NCBI RefSeq assembly: GCF_004116455.1
Contig: NZ_PDJU01000012.1
Span: forward strand, 38,286-102,285
Reading direction: 5' to 3'
DNA: 64,000 bases
Source of the DNA: Arcobacter sp. F155
GTDB taxonomy: Bacteria; Campylobacterota; Campylobacteria; Campylobacterales; Arcobacteraceae
Of this stretch, positions 35,385-43,672 are shown piece after piece. The notes under the pieces are model-generated. The model was given only the letters and a program-made list of their open reading frames with translations. It was not told where the DNA came from and made no database searches. Numbering within the stretch: the stretch's first letter is position 1; each line of letters starts with the position of its first letter. Made by a program: the position numbers and the translations under genes.

Positions 35385-35460
35385 TGGTGACCCGTGAAGG
35401 ATTCGAACCTTCGGCCACCTCCTTAAAAGGGAGATGCTCTACCAGCTGAGCTAACGGGTC
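35385..35460 (-). tRNA. tRNA-Lys (TTT), copy 1
   Basis: A 76-nt tRNA with acceptor GACCCGT/ACGGGTC, anticodon TTT in CTTTTAA, and encoded CCA. A predicted MnmA substrate. Confidence 0.95.
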
Positions 35461-35475
35461 AAATAAAATATGAAA

Positions 35476-35552
35476 TGGCGCGGTTGAAGGGACTCGAACC
35501 CTCGACCTCCTGCGTGACAGGCAGGCATTCTAACCAACTAAACTACAACCGC
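35476..35552 (-). tRNA. tRNA-Asp (GTC), copy 2
   Basis: Identical by eye to the tRNA-Asp 362 bp to the left, with anticodon GTC and encoded CCA. Part of the second, promoter-proximal set. Confidence 0.95.
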
Positions 35553-35564
35553 AACATTTGATAA

Positions 35565-35640
35565 TGGTGGTCGATAGTGGACTCGAACCACTGACATCTA
35601 CCTTGTAAGGGTAGCGCTCTACCAACTGAGCTAATCGACC
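35565..35640 (-). tRNA. tRNA-Val (TAC), copy 2
   Basis: Identical by eye to the tRNA-Val 362 bp to the left, with anticodon TAC. The short spacer to tRNA-Glu is also identical. Confidence 0.95.
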
Positions 35641-35647
35641 AAATGTA

Positions 35648-35722
35648 TGGTGACCCCTAGGAGACTCGAACTCCTGTGACATGGATGAAAACCATGGATC
35701 CTAACCGCTAGATGAAGGGGCC
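35648..35722 (-). tRNA. tRNA-Glu (TTC), copy 2
   Basis: Identical by eye to the tRNA-Glu 362 bp to the left, with anticodon TTC and encoded CCA. Confidence 0.95.
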
Positions 35723-35748
35723 ATACAATATATAAAATTTAAAATAAC

Positions 35749-35824
35749 TGGTGACCCGTGAAGGATTCGAACCTTCGGCCACCTCCTTAAAAGGGAGATG
35801 CTCTACCAGCTGAGCTAACGGGTC
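35749..35824 (-). tRNA. tRNA-Lys (TTT), copy 2
   Basis: The first tRNA of the transcript, identical by eye to the tRNA-Lys 364 bp to the left. Its 5' end is 42 bp from the -10 of the array promoter. Confidence 0.95.
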
Positions 35825-35865
35825 TTTAACCATTTTTGAAGTGCTTCTTCTTAAAATGGACTGGA

Positions 35866-35894
35866 ATTATAATAGGTTTTTTTTTATTTGTCAA
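35866..35894 (-). promoter_or_regulatory. Consensus sigma-70 promoter of the tRNA array
   Basis: In the minus direction, TTGACA (35894-35889), a 17-bp A-rich spacer, and TATAAT (35871-35866): a full consensus promoter. The -35 overlaps the last codons of pncC. A perfect -35 is rare in Campylobacterota and fits strong stable-RNA expression. Confidence 0.85.
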
Positions 35895-36378
35895 GGGTTT
35901 TTTGAAAAAATTTCGAAATTTTTTGCAAACTTTTTTCAGCAGCCTTATTTTGAACCTCATTTCTTGCCCCAGAAAAGTGACATATTTCAATATCTTTACC
36001 TTCTTGAAGCCCCATTATACCGATAACTACTGTTCCAACTGGCTTGTTTTTTGTTCCACCATCTGGTCCAGCAACTCCACTTACAGCAATTGCATAGTCT
36101 GCATTAAATTTTTTTATTGCACCTTCTAACATCTCTTCAACAACTTGAATACTAACAGCACCAAATTTTTCTAGAGTCTCTTTTTTTACATTTAATTCTT
36201 GTGATTTTATTTCATTAGAGTATGAAACAATTGCACCATTGAATATATTTGAAGATCCTGCGATTTCTGTGATTTTAGAAGCGATAAGACCACCTGTGCA
36301 ACTTTCAGCTGTTGTAATAGTCTTTTTGTGAAGTTTAAGCAGGTTTTGTAGTTCCTGCATATCTTGTTGAGTAAACAT
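35884..36378 (-). CDS. pncC: CinA-C domain NMN amidohydrolase (PncC)
   Basis: A 164-residue stand-alone CinA C-terminal domain enzyme that deamidates nicotinamide mononucleotide to NaMN in NAD recycling. Signatures are TTAESCTGGLIASKITE near residue 20, GAIVSYSNEIK, and AVSGVAGPDGGTKNKPVGTVVIGI near 98-121. It has no N-terminal competence-type MoCF domain, so it is the short form. Its 3' end contains the -35 of the tRNA array promoter. Confidence 0.92.
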   Translation of the reverse strand: MFTQQDMQELQNLLKLHKKTITTAESCTGGLIASKITEIAGSSNIFNGAIVSYSNEIKSQELNVKKETLEKFGAVSIQVVEEMLEGAIKKFNADYAIAVSGVAGPDGGTKNKPVGTVVIGIMGLQEGKDIEICHFSGARNEVQNKAAEKSLQKISKFFQKTLDK

Positions 36379-36418
36379 TGTATTTATATACTATTATATA
36401 TGTATATATTAAAGATAA

Positions 36419-36440
36419 CTAATAGGAAAAATCCTATTAG
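36419..36440 (-). terminator. Hairpin at the end of mqo
   Basis: CTAATAGGA and TCCTATTAG make a 9-bp stem with an AAAA loop, overlapping the mqo stop codon. The T-run is short. Confidence 0.55.
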
Positions 36441-37795
36441 TCTTCTTTTTCTGTTAATTCGTCTAAGAACTTATCTTGATCGAATGTTAAATTAAGATAT
36501 TCTGCAACAATTTTAATATCTCTTTCTGCATTACCTAAACAAGATGTAGCACCTGGAGATGGAGTCATATTAAATAAGATTCCATCACCTGGATTAATAG
36601 AAGCTTCACCTAGCATAAGTTTTTGCTCTTTTTTATCAAGTACTTGTGGTCTAACTCCACCAAAGCCTTTTGCATACTCAATATCATCTGTACTTAATGA
36701 AGGAACAATTTTTTGTGCATCTTTAACAAAAAGACCTTTATTGATTCCTGGAACTTCAAATAAGAAGTTTCTAAATACATAATTTCTGATTTCTGAATCT
36801 TTTAATAAATCCCAGAAAATTTTGATAGTATCTCCACCAATGTTCATAGTTTTTAAACATTCGAAGAAAGATTTACCACCTTTATATCTTTCAAGTACTG
36901 CAAGTGCTAATGCAGTTGGTCCAAATCTAGTTTTTCCATCACAAAGAATATCTGGGTCTCCATGAAGGGCTGCAAATGGAAGTTTTGGATTTTGTACCAT
37001 ATAAACTTTACCATTTAGGTATGTATCATTAGTAATATAGAAAGATCCAGCCATAGAAAGTGATCCCATGTGTTTTCCATATCCCATTTTATGTGCAAGG
37101 TGTAATGAGTGAGCACCTGCATTTACAACTACGAAGTCAGCAGTATAAACTGAACCACTTGTTGTAGTAATTTTATATTTGTCACCTACTTTTTCAATTT
37201 CATCTACTCTAGCGTTGAAATAAACGTCAGTTTCAACACCTTCTTGTTCTTGTCCAGCTTTAACTAATTCTTTAGTCATCTCTCCAAAATCAACAGTAGT
37301 ATACTCACTTTGAGTACCCATTGCTAAAATTGGTTCTGGTCTATCTTTTGTTCTTTCTTTATCTGCATATACTAATAAAGGTTCTTTTTCTCTTAGGTCT
37401 TCTTTATCCCATAACTCTAAGTAAGGGAATAACTCTTTGAACTCTTCATATCTATTTTTAATAAATTCAACTTCTTTTTCACCTACACCTAAAGCCATCT
37501 TTTGATGAGCAAACATGATTTTATCTTGAAGCCCATATTGTAAACAGAACTTTTCAATCATTTTTGCAGTTCTTTTTGTAATCTTAGCTTTATCTAAAGT
37601 ATAGTTAGTTTCAATATCACCTACGTGAATAGTTTGAGAGTTACTAGTTCCTTTAGAGTTTAATGTTGCTAAATCTTCATATTTCTCTAAAATACATACA
37701 CTTTTAGCATCTGTATATCTAGCGATTTCGTAGAAAAGTGCAGCACCAGAGATTCCACCACCTACAATTGCAACTTGATAATGTTTTGTACTCAT
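36437..37795 (-). CDS. mqo: Malate:quinone oxidoreductase (Campylobacterota type)
   Basis: A 452-residue FAD protein. The Rossmann fingerprint VAIVGGGISGAAL is at 8-20. The segments TLNSKGTSNSQTIHVGDIETNY and the C-terminal GGVRPQVLDKKEQKLMLGEASINPGDGILFNMTPSPGATSCLGNA match the FAD/substrate regions of Mqo and related 2-hydroxyacid oxidoreductases. It oxidises malate to oxaloacetate and passes electrons to menaquinone at the inner membrane. I recall this divergent Mqo form from Campylobacter. Single gene, divergent from ileS over a 382-bp spacer. Confidence 0.85.
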   Translation of the reverse strand: MSTKHYQVAIVGGGISGAALFYEIARYTDAKSVCILEKYEDLATLNSKGTSNSQTIHVGDIETNYTLDKAKITKRTAKMIEKFCLQYGLQDKIMFAHQKMALGVGEKEVEFIKNRYEEFKELFPYLELWDKEDLREKEPLLVYADKERTKDRPEPILAMGTQSEYTTVDFGEMTKELVKAGQEQEGVETDVYFNARVDEIEKVGDKYKITTTSGSVYTADFVVVNAGAHSLHLAHKMGYGKHMGSLSMAGSFYITNDTYLNGKVYMVQNPKLPFAALHGDPDILCDGKTRFGPTALALAVLERYKGGKSFFECLKTMNIGGDTIKIFWDLLKDSEIRNYVFRNFLFEVPGINKGLFVKDAQKIVPSLSTDDIEYAKGFGGVRPQVLDKKEQKLMLGEASINPGDGILFNMTPSPGATSCLGNAERDIKIVAEYLNLTFDQDKFLDELTEKED

Positions 37796-38177
37796 ATTAA
37801 TTTATTCCTATCATAGTTTATTTTTGCAAAAAATTTTAACACATTTAACTTCATATTGTATTATAATTTTTAGCAAAGGGACTTTTCTTAAAGAAAATAT
37901 GCGTAATAGTAACATTTTATTGATTTTTCTTCAATTTTTTCTATACTCAAAATGTGTACAAGTGAAATAAAATATATCTTTTTTGCTTAATAAATTTTTG
38001 ATATGTACACTTTTTGTACAAAAAAATAACTTTATTATATTTATAAGCCTATGTTATAAGAAAAGTAAGACTTAGTGATTTTTCTAAAGTTTTTAACTTA
38101 TTCAAAATTAAATATCCTTTAGATATAATCGGCGATTTATATAAAGATAATAGAAATTGAGTTAATAAGGTATTAAA
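37796..38177. promoter_or_regulatory. Divergent mqo/ileS spacer with three TGTACA sites
   Basis: This gene-free stretch holds TATAAT at 38124-38129, the likely ileS -10. It also holds three TGTACA cores at 37955-37960, 38004-38009 and 38015-38020, the last within the perfect dyad TTTTTGTACAAAAA (38011-38024). GTGTACA and TGTACAC face each other across about 45 bp of AT-rich DNA. The sites look like operators of an unidentified regulator. No coding frame or T-box-like fold was recognised. Confidence 0.45.
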
Positions 38178-40907
38178 ATGGATTATAAAGAGAGTTTACT
38201 TTTACCAAAAACAAAGTTTCCTATGAGAGGGAACTTACCGCAAAATGAACCAAAAAAATATAAACTTTGGGATGAAGCTAAAGTTTATGACAGAATGAAG
38301 CAGAACAGAAAAGGTGCTCCTTCATTTACACTACATGATGGACCTCCATATGCAAATGGTCACATTCATATTGGACATGCATTAAACAAAGTTCTAAAAG
38401 ATATTATCGTTAAGTATCACTACTTTGATGGAAAATCAGTTAGATATGTTCCAGGTTGGGATTGTCATGGTCTACCAATTGAGCAAAAAGTTGAAGAAAA
38501 AATTGGAAGTACTAAGAAAAAAGAGCTTCCTAAGTCTAAAATTAGAGAACTTTGTAGAGCACATGCTAGTAGATTTATTGATATTCAAAGAGATGAATTT
38601 AAAAAACTTGGTGTATTAGGTGATTGGGATAACCCATATTTAACTATGGACTTTAAATTTGAAGCAAATATCTATAGAGAACTTTGCGCAATTGCACAAC
38701 AAGGTTTATTAGTTCAAAGATCTAAGCCAGTTTATTGGTCATGGGCAGCTCAAACTGCACTAGCAGAAGCAGAAGTTGAGTATGAAGATAAAACTTCACC
38801 ATCTATTTATGTTGCATTTAAACATGAAAAACTTGATGCTTCAGTTATTATTTGGACAACTACACCATGGACACTTCCTGCAAATACAGGTATTGCATTA
38901 AATGGTGAAGAAGAGTATGTTTTAACAAGTGATAAATTTATTGTTGCTAAAAAATTATATAACTCTTTAATTGAAGAAGAAGTTATCAAAGGTGATATTG
39001 TAGATTCTATAAATCCAAAAGATTTAGAAAACTCTCATGCTATTAATCCATTAAATGGAAGAGAATCTAAAATTATCCTTGGTGAGCACGTTGAGATGGA
39101 AGCTGGTTCTGGTGCAGTTCATACAGCTCCTGGTCATGGTGAGGATGACTACAAAGTAGGTCTTAGATATGGACTTGATGTTATCATGCCAGTTGATGCT
39201 TATGGTAAATATGATGAAACAATTGTAAGAGAAAAATTATTCCATGATACAGATAAATATCTTGGACTTCATGTATTTAAAGCAAATGAACTAATTTTAG
39301 AAGAGTTAGGTGAGGCTTTACTTAAACATGTAGATATTAGACACTCTTATCCACATTGTTGGAGAACACATAAGCCTATTATCTTTAGAGCAACAAAACA
39401 GTGGTTTATTTCTATTGATGATGAATATGGTGAGAAAAATAAAACTCTTAGACAAAATGCACTTGATGTAGTTGAAAATCTTACTTTCTATCCAGAGTGG
39501 GGAAGAAATAGATTAAAATCAATGCTTGATGGAAGACCTGATTGGTGTATCTCTAGACAAAGAGATTGGGGTGTGCCTATTGCATTCTTTAGAAATAAAA
39601 AAACTGATGAAATCATCTTTGATGAAAAAGTTCTTAACTTCACAGCTATGGTATTTGAACAAAAAGGTTGTGATGCTTGGTATGACTTACCAATTGAAGA
39701 GTTATTATATCCTGGAAGTGGATTAAACCCAGAAGATTTAGAAAAAACTATGGATATCTTAGATGTATGGTTTGATTCTGGTTCTACTCAAAATGCAGTA
39801 CTTAGAAGTAGAAACTATGATGCGGGAACATTCCCTGCTGATATGTATTTAGAAGGAAGTGACCAACATAGAGGTTGGTTCCAATCTTCACTTTTAACTA
39901 CATTAGCTTCACAAGAAATAGCTCCTTATAAATCAATTTTAACTCACGGGTTTACAGTTGATGAAAAAGGTGAGAAAATGTCTAAATCAAAAGGAAACGT
40001 AGTTGCTCCTGATAAAGTTATGAAGCAATATGGTTCTGAGATACTTAGACTTTGGGTTGCAATGAGTGATTATCAAAGTGATTTAAAAATCTCTGATAAT
40101 ATCTTAAAACAAAATGCAGAGCTTTATAGAAAAATCAGAAATACTGCAAGATTCCTTTTAGCAAATGTTGATGATTTAGATGTGATTGTTGATGTTGAAA
40201 AAATGGGTAGCTTAGATACTTGGATTTTAGCAAAAGCTAAAAAAGTATTTGATGAGATCGAAGAGTCATTTGCAGTTTATGAGTTCTCAAAAGGTCTTAA
40301 TAAACTAAATAACTTCTTAGTAGTAGATTTATCTGGTATCTATTTAGATGTATGTAAAGATAGACTATATTGTGATGACAAAAATGATATCCATAGAAGA
40401 AGTTCTCAAAGTGCTATGGCAATTATTGCTAAAAAATTAATCTCAACTCTTTCTTGTATCTTAACTTATACAATGGATGAGTTATTAGAGTTTGCACCAG
40501 AAGTAATCAAAGGTGAAACTAAAGATATTTTTGACTTTGAAAAGTTAGTATTACCAACAGTTGAAAGTAAACTTAATGAAGAAGTTTTATTAAAAGCAAA
40601 AGAAAAGTTTTCTGAAGCAATTGATACACTTAAGAAAGATAAGATTATTAAATCAACACTAGAACTTCAAATAGTTACTTCTTGTGAAGATGTACTATCT
40701 TTAGGACAAACAGAAGCAAGTGATTGGTTCTTAGTAAGTTCTGTTTCGAATGAATCTTCTTCAACAGAAGAGTTAGCAAGTTTTGAAATAGATGATATTA
40801 AATTTACAGTTTCAAAAGCAGCACAAGAAAAATGTCCAAGATGTTGGAAGTTTACATCTGTAGATGAAGAAACACTTTGTTCTAGATGTGAAAGTGTGTT
40901 GAATTAA
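38178..40907 (+). CDS. ileS: Isoleucyl-tRNA synthetase
   Basis: A 909-residue class I synthetase. HIGH is in [14 protein letters not shown] (residues about 55-68), the editing CP1 domain carries [10 protein letters not shown], the active site has [10 protein letters not shown], and KMSKS is at about 600-604. The C-terminus ends with a zinc site, [19 protein letters not shown]. Size and zinc finger fit the bacterial (mupirocin-sensitive) IleS group. A tiny membrane ORF and nfu follow in the same direction. Confidence 0.98.
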   Translation: MDYKESLLLPKTKFPMRGNLPQNEPKKYKLWDEAKVYDRMKQNRKGAPSFTLHDGPPYANGHIHIGHALNKVLKDIIVKYHYFDGKSVRYVPGWDCHGLPIEQKVEEKIGSTKKKELPKSKIRELCRAHASRFIDIQRDEFKKLGVLGDWDNPYLTMDFKFEANIYRELCAIAQQGLLVQRSKPVYWSWAAQTALAEAEVEYEDKTSPSIYVAFKHEKLDASVIIWTTTPWTLPANTGIALNGEEEYVLTSDKFIVAKKLYNSLIEEEVIKGDIVDSINPKDLENSHAINPLNGRESKIILGEHVEMEAGSGAVHTAPGHGEDDYKVGLRYGLDVIMPVDAYGKYDETIVREKLFHDTDKYLGLHVFKANELILEELGEALLKHVDIRHSYPHCWRTHKPIIFRATKQWFISIDDEYGEKNKTLRQNALDVVENLTFYPEWGRNRLKSMLDGRPDWCISRQRDWGVPIAFFRNKKTDEIIFDEKVLNFTAMVFEQKGCDAWYDLPIEELLYPGSGLNPEDLEKTMDILDVWFDSGSTQNAVLRSRNYDAGTFPADMYLEGSDQHRGWFQSSLLTTLASQEIAPYKSILTHGFTVDEKGEKMSKSKGNVVAPDKVMKQYGSEILRLWVAMSDYQSDLKISDNILKQNAELYRKIRNTARFLLANVDDLDVIVDVEKMGSLDTWILAKAKKVFDEIEESFAVYEFSKGLNKLNNFLVVDLSGIYLDVCKDRLYCDDKNDIHRRSSQSAMAIIAKKLISTLSCILTYTMDELLEFAPEVIKGETKDIFDFEKLVLPTVESKLNEEVLLKAKEKFSEAIDTLKKDKIIKSTLELQIVTSCEDVLSLGQTEASDWFLVSSVSNESSSTEELASFEIDDIKFTVSKAAQEKCPRCWKFTSVDEETLCSRCESVLN

Positions 40908-41020
40908 TGTTTGAATCTGAAGTAACATTAAACTTTATATTTTCTACGATAGCAGTAATCTTAGCGATTTCTGCTATTGCAGTTGTTTATGTTAACAAAA
41001 AGAGTAAAAAAGGTAAATAG
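40907..41020 (+). CDS. 37-residue single-helix membrane protein after ileS
   Basis: An ORF starting within the ileS stop (TAATG) and coding [10 protein letters not shown], a hydrophobic helix (about residues 9-28), and a basic tail NKKSKKGK. The TAATG coupling, inside-positive topology and 3-bp gap to nfu support a real small gene. I recall a small hydrophobic protein next to ileS in Campylobacter jejuni too. Function unknown. Confidence 0.65.
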   Translation: MFESEVTLNFIFSTIAVILAISAIAVVYVNKKSKKGK

Positions 41021-41023
41021 ATT

Positions 41024-41302
41024 ATGATGCCATTTTCAGATGAAGATTTAAGACCACCAGTTAGCAATATTATCGAAACAAAAGTTTCTCCAATGTTAGC
41101 ACGTGATGGTGGGGCAATAGAATTATTAGATATTATTGATGGAAGAGTATTTGTACAACTACAAGGTGCTTGTGTAGGATGTAGTGCAAGTTCTAGTACT
41201 CTAAAGTTTATTGTAGAAAAAGAGTTAAAAGCTGCAATACATCCAGAACTACAAATAGTAAATGTACCACAAGGTATGGAAAACAATCTACAGGAGCTTT
41301 AA
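41024..41302 (+). CDS. nfu: NifU-domain iron-sulfur scaffold (Nfu type)
   Basis: A 92-residue NifU C-terminal-domain protein. The core VSPMLARDGGAIELLDI is followed by VFVQLQGACVGCSASSSTLK with the CxxC that holds a [4Fe-4S] cluster, then the helical IEKEL segment. It carries clusters to apoproteins. ATGATG leaves two possible starts one codon apart. It shares one base with the next gene (TAATG); the order nfu-hypothetical-murE recurs in Campylobacter as I recall. Confidence 0.93.
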   Translation: MMPFSDEDLRPPVSNIIETKVSPMLARDGGAIELLDIIDGRVFVQLQGACVGCSASSSTLKFIVEKELKAAIHPELQIVNVPQGMENNLQEL

Positions 41303-41895
41303 TGATAAATGAGAATAGATTATTTAATGAAGCTAATAGACATTTTTTAGATAAAAATTTTGAAAAAGCTTTATTTATATATTCACAACTATCATCAAAT
41401 TTTCCAACAAATAAAGAGTATCCTATTTATGCTCTTTTTTGCGATATTGCTAGTGAAGATGAACAAAAAGCAATGTCTCTTTATGACTACTTCTCAGTAG
41501 CAAAAGATGAAAACATAGAAGAAGCAATAGCATATGTAGAAGATGTAGTAAATGCATATGATGGTGATATGGATAAGATGATGGATATTCTACAAGAGTT
41601 AAGTTCATCAACTATAGATTCACTTGATGCTATTAAATATGAAGACTTTAAAAGACTTATTGATTCAAGGGGTTCATTTAGAGTAGCTTTTGAAGATATT
41701 ATGTTTTCTACTAAAGTTGCAATTGAATCAAAAGAAGACTTCTTTGACTTTGTAGATAAATTAATTGAAAACGATTTTAACAGTACAGCTTATTCATACT
41801 TAGATGGATTTAATGACTATTTTTCATATGATTCAAAAATAGAAGAGCTATATAAGAAACTAGAAGAGAAAAAACTTGCAACTAATCATAAATAA
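41302..41895 (+). CDS. Hypothetical protein between nfu and murE
   Basis: A 197-residue, acidic, all-helical soluble protein without signal or membrane segments. The first 40 residues (ANRHFLDKNFEKALFIYSQLSSNFPTN) resemble a single TPR-like helical pair. The rest has no motif I recognise. It is coupled by TAATG to nfu and overlaps the murE start by 20 bp, so expression is tied to both. The position is conserved in relatives, the function is not known. Confidence 0.8.
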   Translation: MINENRLFNEANRHFLDKNFEKALFIYSQLSSNFPTNKEYPIYALFCDIASEDEQKAMSLYDYFSVAKDENIEEAIAYVEDVVNAYDGDMDKMMDILQELSSSTIDSLDAIKYEDFKRLIDSRGSFRVAFEDIMFSTKVAIESKEDFFDFVDKLIENDFNSTAYSYLDGFNDYFSYDSKIEELYKKLEEKKLATNHK

Positions 41896-43162
41896 TAAAA
41901 TATATACTGACAACTCAAAAGAGGCAGTTTCTGGAACAGTTTTTGTTCAATCAAAACAAAATGAAAAATTTGTAGATGATGCGATAGCTAATGGTTGTGA
42001 AAAAGTAATCAAAGCAAATGAGCTTAAAGAGCATTTTGATATGAGTTCTATAAAAGTAATTGGTATTACTGGAACAAATGGAAAGACAACAACTGCAGGA
42101 GCTATTTATTCTATTCTTTTAGATTTAGGAATAAAAGCAGCATTACAAGGTACAAGAGGATTTTTTATAAATGATGAGAGGGTTGAAGAGTATACTTTAA
42201 CCACTCCTGTACAACTTGGAAACTTTGCTCATATTCAAAAAGCAATTGAAAATGAGTGTGAGTTCTTTGTGATGGAAGTAAGTTCTCATGCAATTGAGCA
42301 AAAAAGAATTGAAGGTTTAGAGTTTGAACTTAAAATTCATACAAATATTACAAGAGACCATTTAGATTATCATAAAACTATAGAAGAGTACATCAATATT
42401 AAAAACTCTTTCTTTGATGATGATAGTAAAAAGCTAATAAACAAAGATGATAAGGTAGTTAAATTCAATCCTACTAATGCATTAACTTACTCTTTAGAAA
42501 ATCCATCAACTTATAAAGTTAACGCATACTCTTTCAAAAATGGAACTAATGTAATGTTCTCTAAAATAGAAGAGATGTACTCTTATTCATCTTCTTTAAT
42601 GGGAATATTTAATATCTACAATTTAACCGCAGCAATTGCAGCAGCTGATATGGTTACAGAAAAAAGCTTAGATGAGATTTGTGCTGTAGTTGAAAACTTT
42701 GCAGGGGTTAGTGGAAGAATGGAAACAATTAGTACAGACCCTTTTGTTATAGTAGACTTTGCTCATACTCCTGATGGAATGAAAGAGGTTTTTGAAAGCT
42801 TTAATCATAAAAACATTATTGCAGTATTTGGTGCAGGTGGAAATAGAGATAAAGATAAAAGAGCAATAATGGGACAAATGGCAGCAAATTTTGCTAAAAC
42901 TATTATTGTAACTAGCGATAACCCAAGATTTGAAAACCCTGATTTAATCATTGAAGATATCTGCAAGGGAATTCAAAATAAAAATAATCTTTATATTGAA
43001 GTTAATAGAAAAGAGGCTATCAAAAAAGGTGTTGAACTTGCACGTAAAGATAAAGACTCAGTACTTTTAATCTTAGGAAAAGGTGATGAACCTTATCAAA
43101 TCATCTATGACCAAAAAATGCCTTTAAGTGATAAAGAAGAGGTATTAAAACATTTAAACTAG
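41876..43162 (+). CDS. murE: UDP-MurNAc-tripeptide synthetase (meso-DAP-adding)
   Basis: A 428-residue Mur ligase. ATP loop GITGTNGKTTTAG (about 63-75), the central-domain segment VMEVSSHAIEQKRIEG with the carbamylated-Lys region downstream, and the C-terminal DNPR motif (TSDNPRFENPD), which specifies meso-diaminopimelate rather than lysine. The start is a TTG at 41876 inside the previous gene, preceded by AGAAGAG. It is somewhat short at the N-terminus compared with E. coli MurE (about 495 residues), as usual in Campylobacterota. Confidence 0.95.
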   Translation: MQLIINNKIYTDNSKEAVSGTVFVQSKQNEKFVDDAIANGCEKVIKANELKEHFDMSSIKVIGITGTNGKTTTAGAIYSILLDLGIKAALQGTRGFFINDERVEEYTLTTPVQLGNFAHIQKAIENECEFFVMEVSSHAIEQKRIEGLEFELKIHTNITRDHLDYHKTIEEYINIKNSFFDDDSKKLINKDDKVVKFNPTNALTYSLENPSTYKVNAYSFKNGTNVMFSKIEEMYSYSSSLMGIFNIYNLTAAIAAADMVTEKSLDEICAVVENFAGVSGRMETISTDPFVIVDFAHTPDGMKEVFESFNHKNIIAVFGAGGNRDKDKRAIMGQMAANFAKTIIVTSDNPRFENPDLIIEDICKGIQNKNNLYIEVNRKEAIKKGVELARKDKDSVLLILGKGDEPYQIIYDQKMPLSDKEEVLKHLN

Positions 43163-43188
43163 AAGTAGAAATTATCTACTTTTAGTTT
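43156..43188. terminator. Bidirectional terminator after murE
   Basis: AAACTAGAAGTAGA and TCTACTTTTAGTTT pair over 14 bp with one G-T wobble around a 5-base loop. It covers the last codons of murE and of the convergent iron-cluster gene. Confidence 0.82.
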
Positions 43189-43672
43189 GAAGTTCATTTA
43201 TTAGTTTATTTGTATTTCTTATACTAATAAAAATAGTTGCAAAAAGAAGAATGAATGCAACTACAATAGAAATAGTTACTGCTTTACTACTTGAAAGTTG
43301 CGCACTCATTTTTGAAGATTTATTCTTTTTTTTAACTTCTTTATTCTCTTCTTTTATAAAGCCACCTTTTGGAGGAATTCCTTCTTTTATAACAGTATGT
43401 CCTGGTCCACCATCAAGTAAAACTTGATATTTTACTTTTGGTATATTTATTGTAAGTTCATTTGAATCAGGTAATCTTTTTTGAAAAAGTATTTCACCTG
43501 AGTTTAGAGCTCGCAGTTTTACAAAAGCTCCAGCTGCACTCTCTCCTGTATTAAACATTCCTTCTACTGTAATTGTTCCATCTTGATTATCATAAATATT
43601 CAATAATAGTGAATGTGAATATAAAGTAGCTGGAAGTAAAAATAGTAAAATTAATTTAAAAATTTTATTCAT
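43172..43672 (-). CDS. Small exported membrane-anchored protein of the iron cluster
   Basis: A 166-residue protein. The start at 43672 (MNKIFKLILLFLLPATLYSHSLLL) gives a signal peptide. The mature part has beta-rich segments (NIYDNQDGTITVEGMFNTGESAAGAFVKLR), a basic linker KKKNKSSK, and one C-terminal membrane helix (about residues 125-147). It overlaps the PepSY gene by 4 bp and is the last gene of the TonB-receptor cluster. The mature domain resembles exported carboxypeptidase-regulatory-like or metal-transport accessory domains, but I do not recognise a named family. Confidence 0.78.
   Translation of the reverse strand: MNKIFKLILLFLLPATLYSHSLLLNIYDNQDGTITVEGMFNTGESAAGAFVKLRALNSGEILFQKRLPDSNELTINIPKVKYQVLLDGGPGHTVIKEGIPPKGGFIKEENKEVKKKNKSSKMSAQLSSSKAVTISIVVAFILLFATIFISIRNTNKLINELQTKSR

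Larger units (their letters stand above)
35114..35824 (-). repeat. Tandem duplication of a Lys-Glu-Val-Asp tRNA block
   Basis: Two copies of a four-tRNA block (35114-35460 and 35476-35824) are repeated with a period of 362-364 bp. The genes and most spacers are the same. Only the Asp-Val and Glu-Lys spacers and the junction differ. Transcription runs Lys, Glu, Val, Asp twice from one promoter. Confidence 0.92.

Noticed and set aside
35114..35824. Regular repeats resembling a CRISPR array
   Set aside because: The repeated units are whole tRNA genes with cloverleaves and encoded CCA, and the period is about 362 bp.
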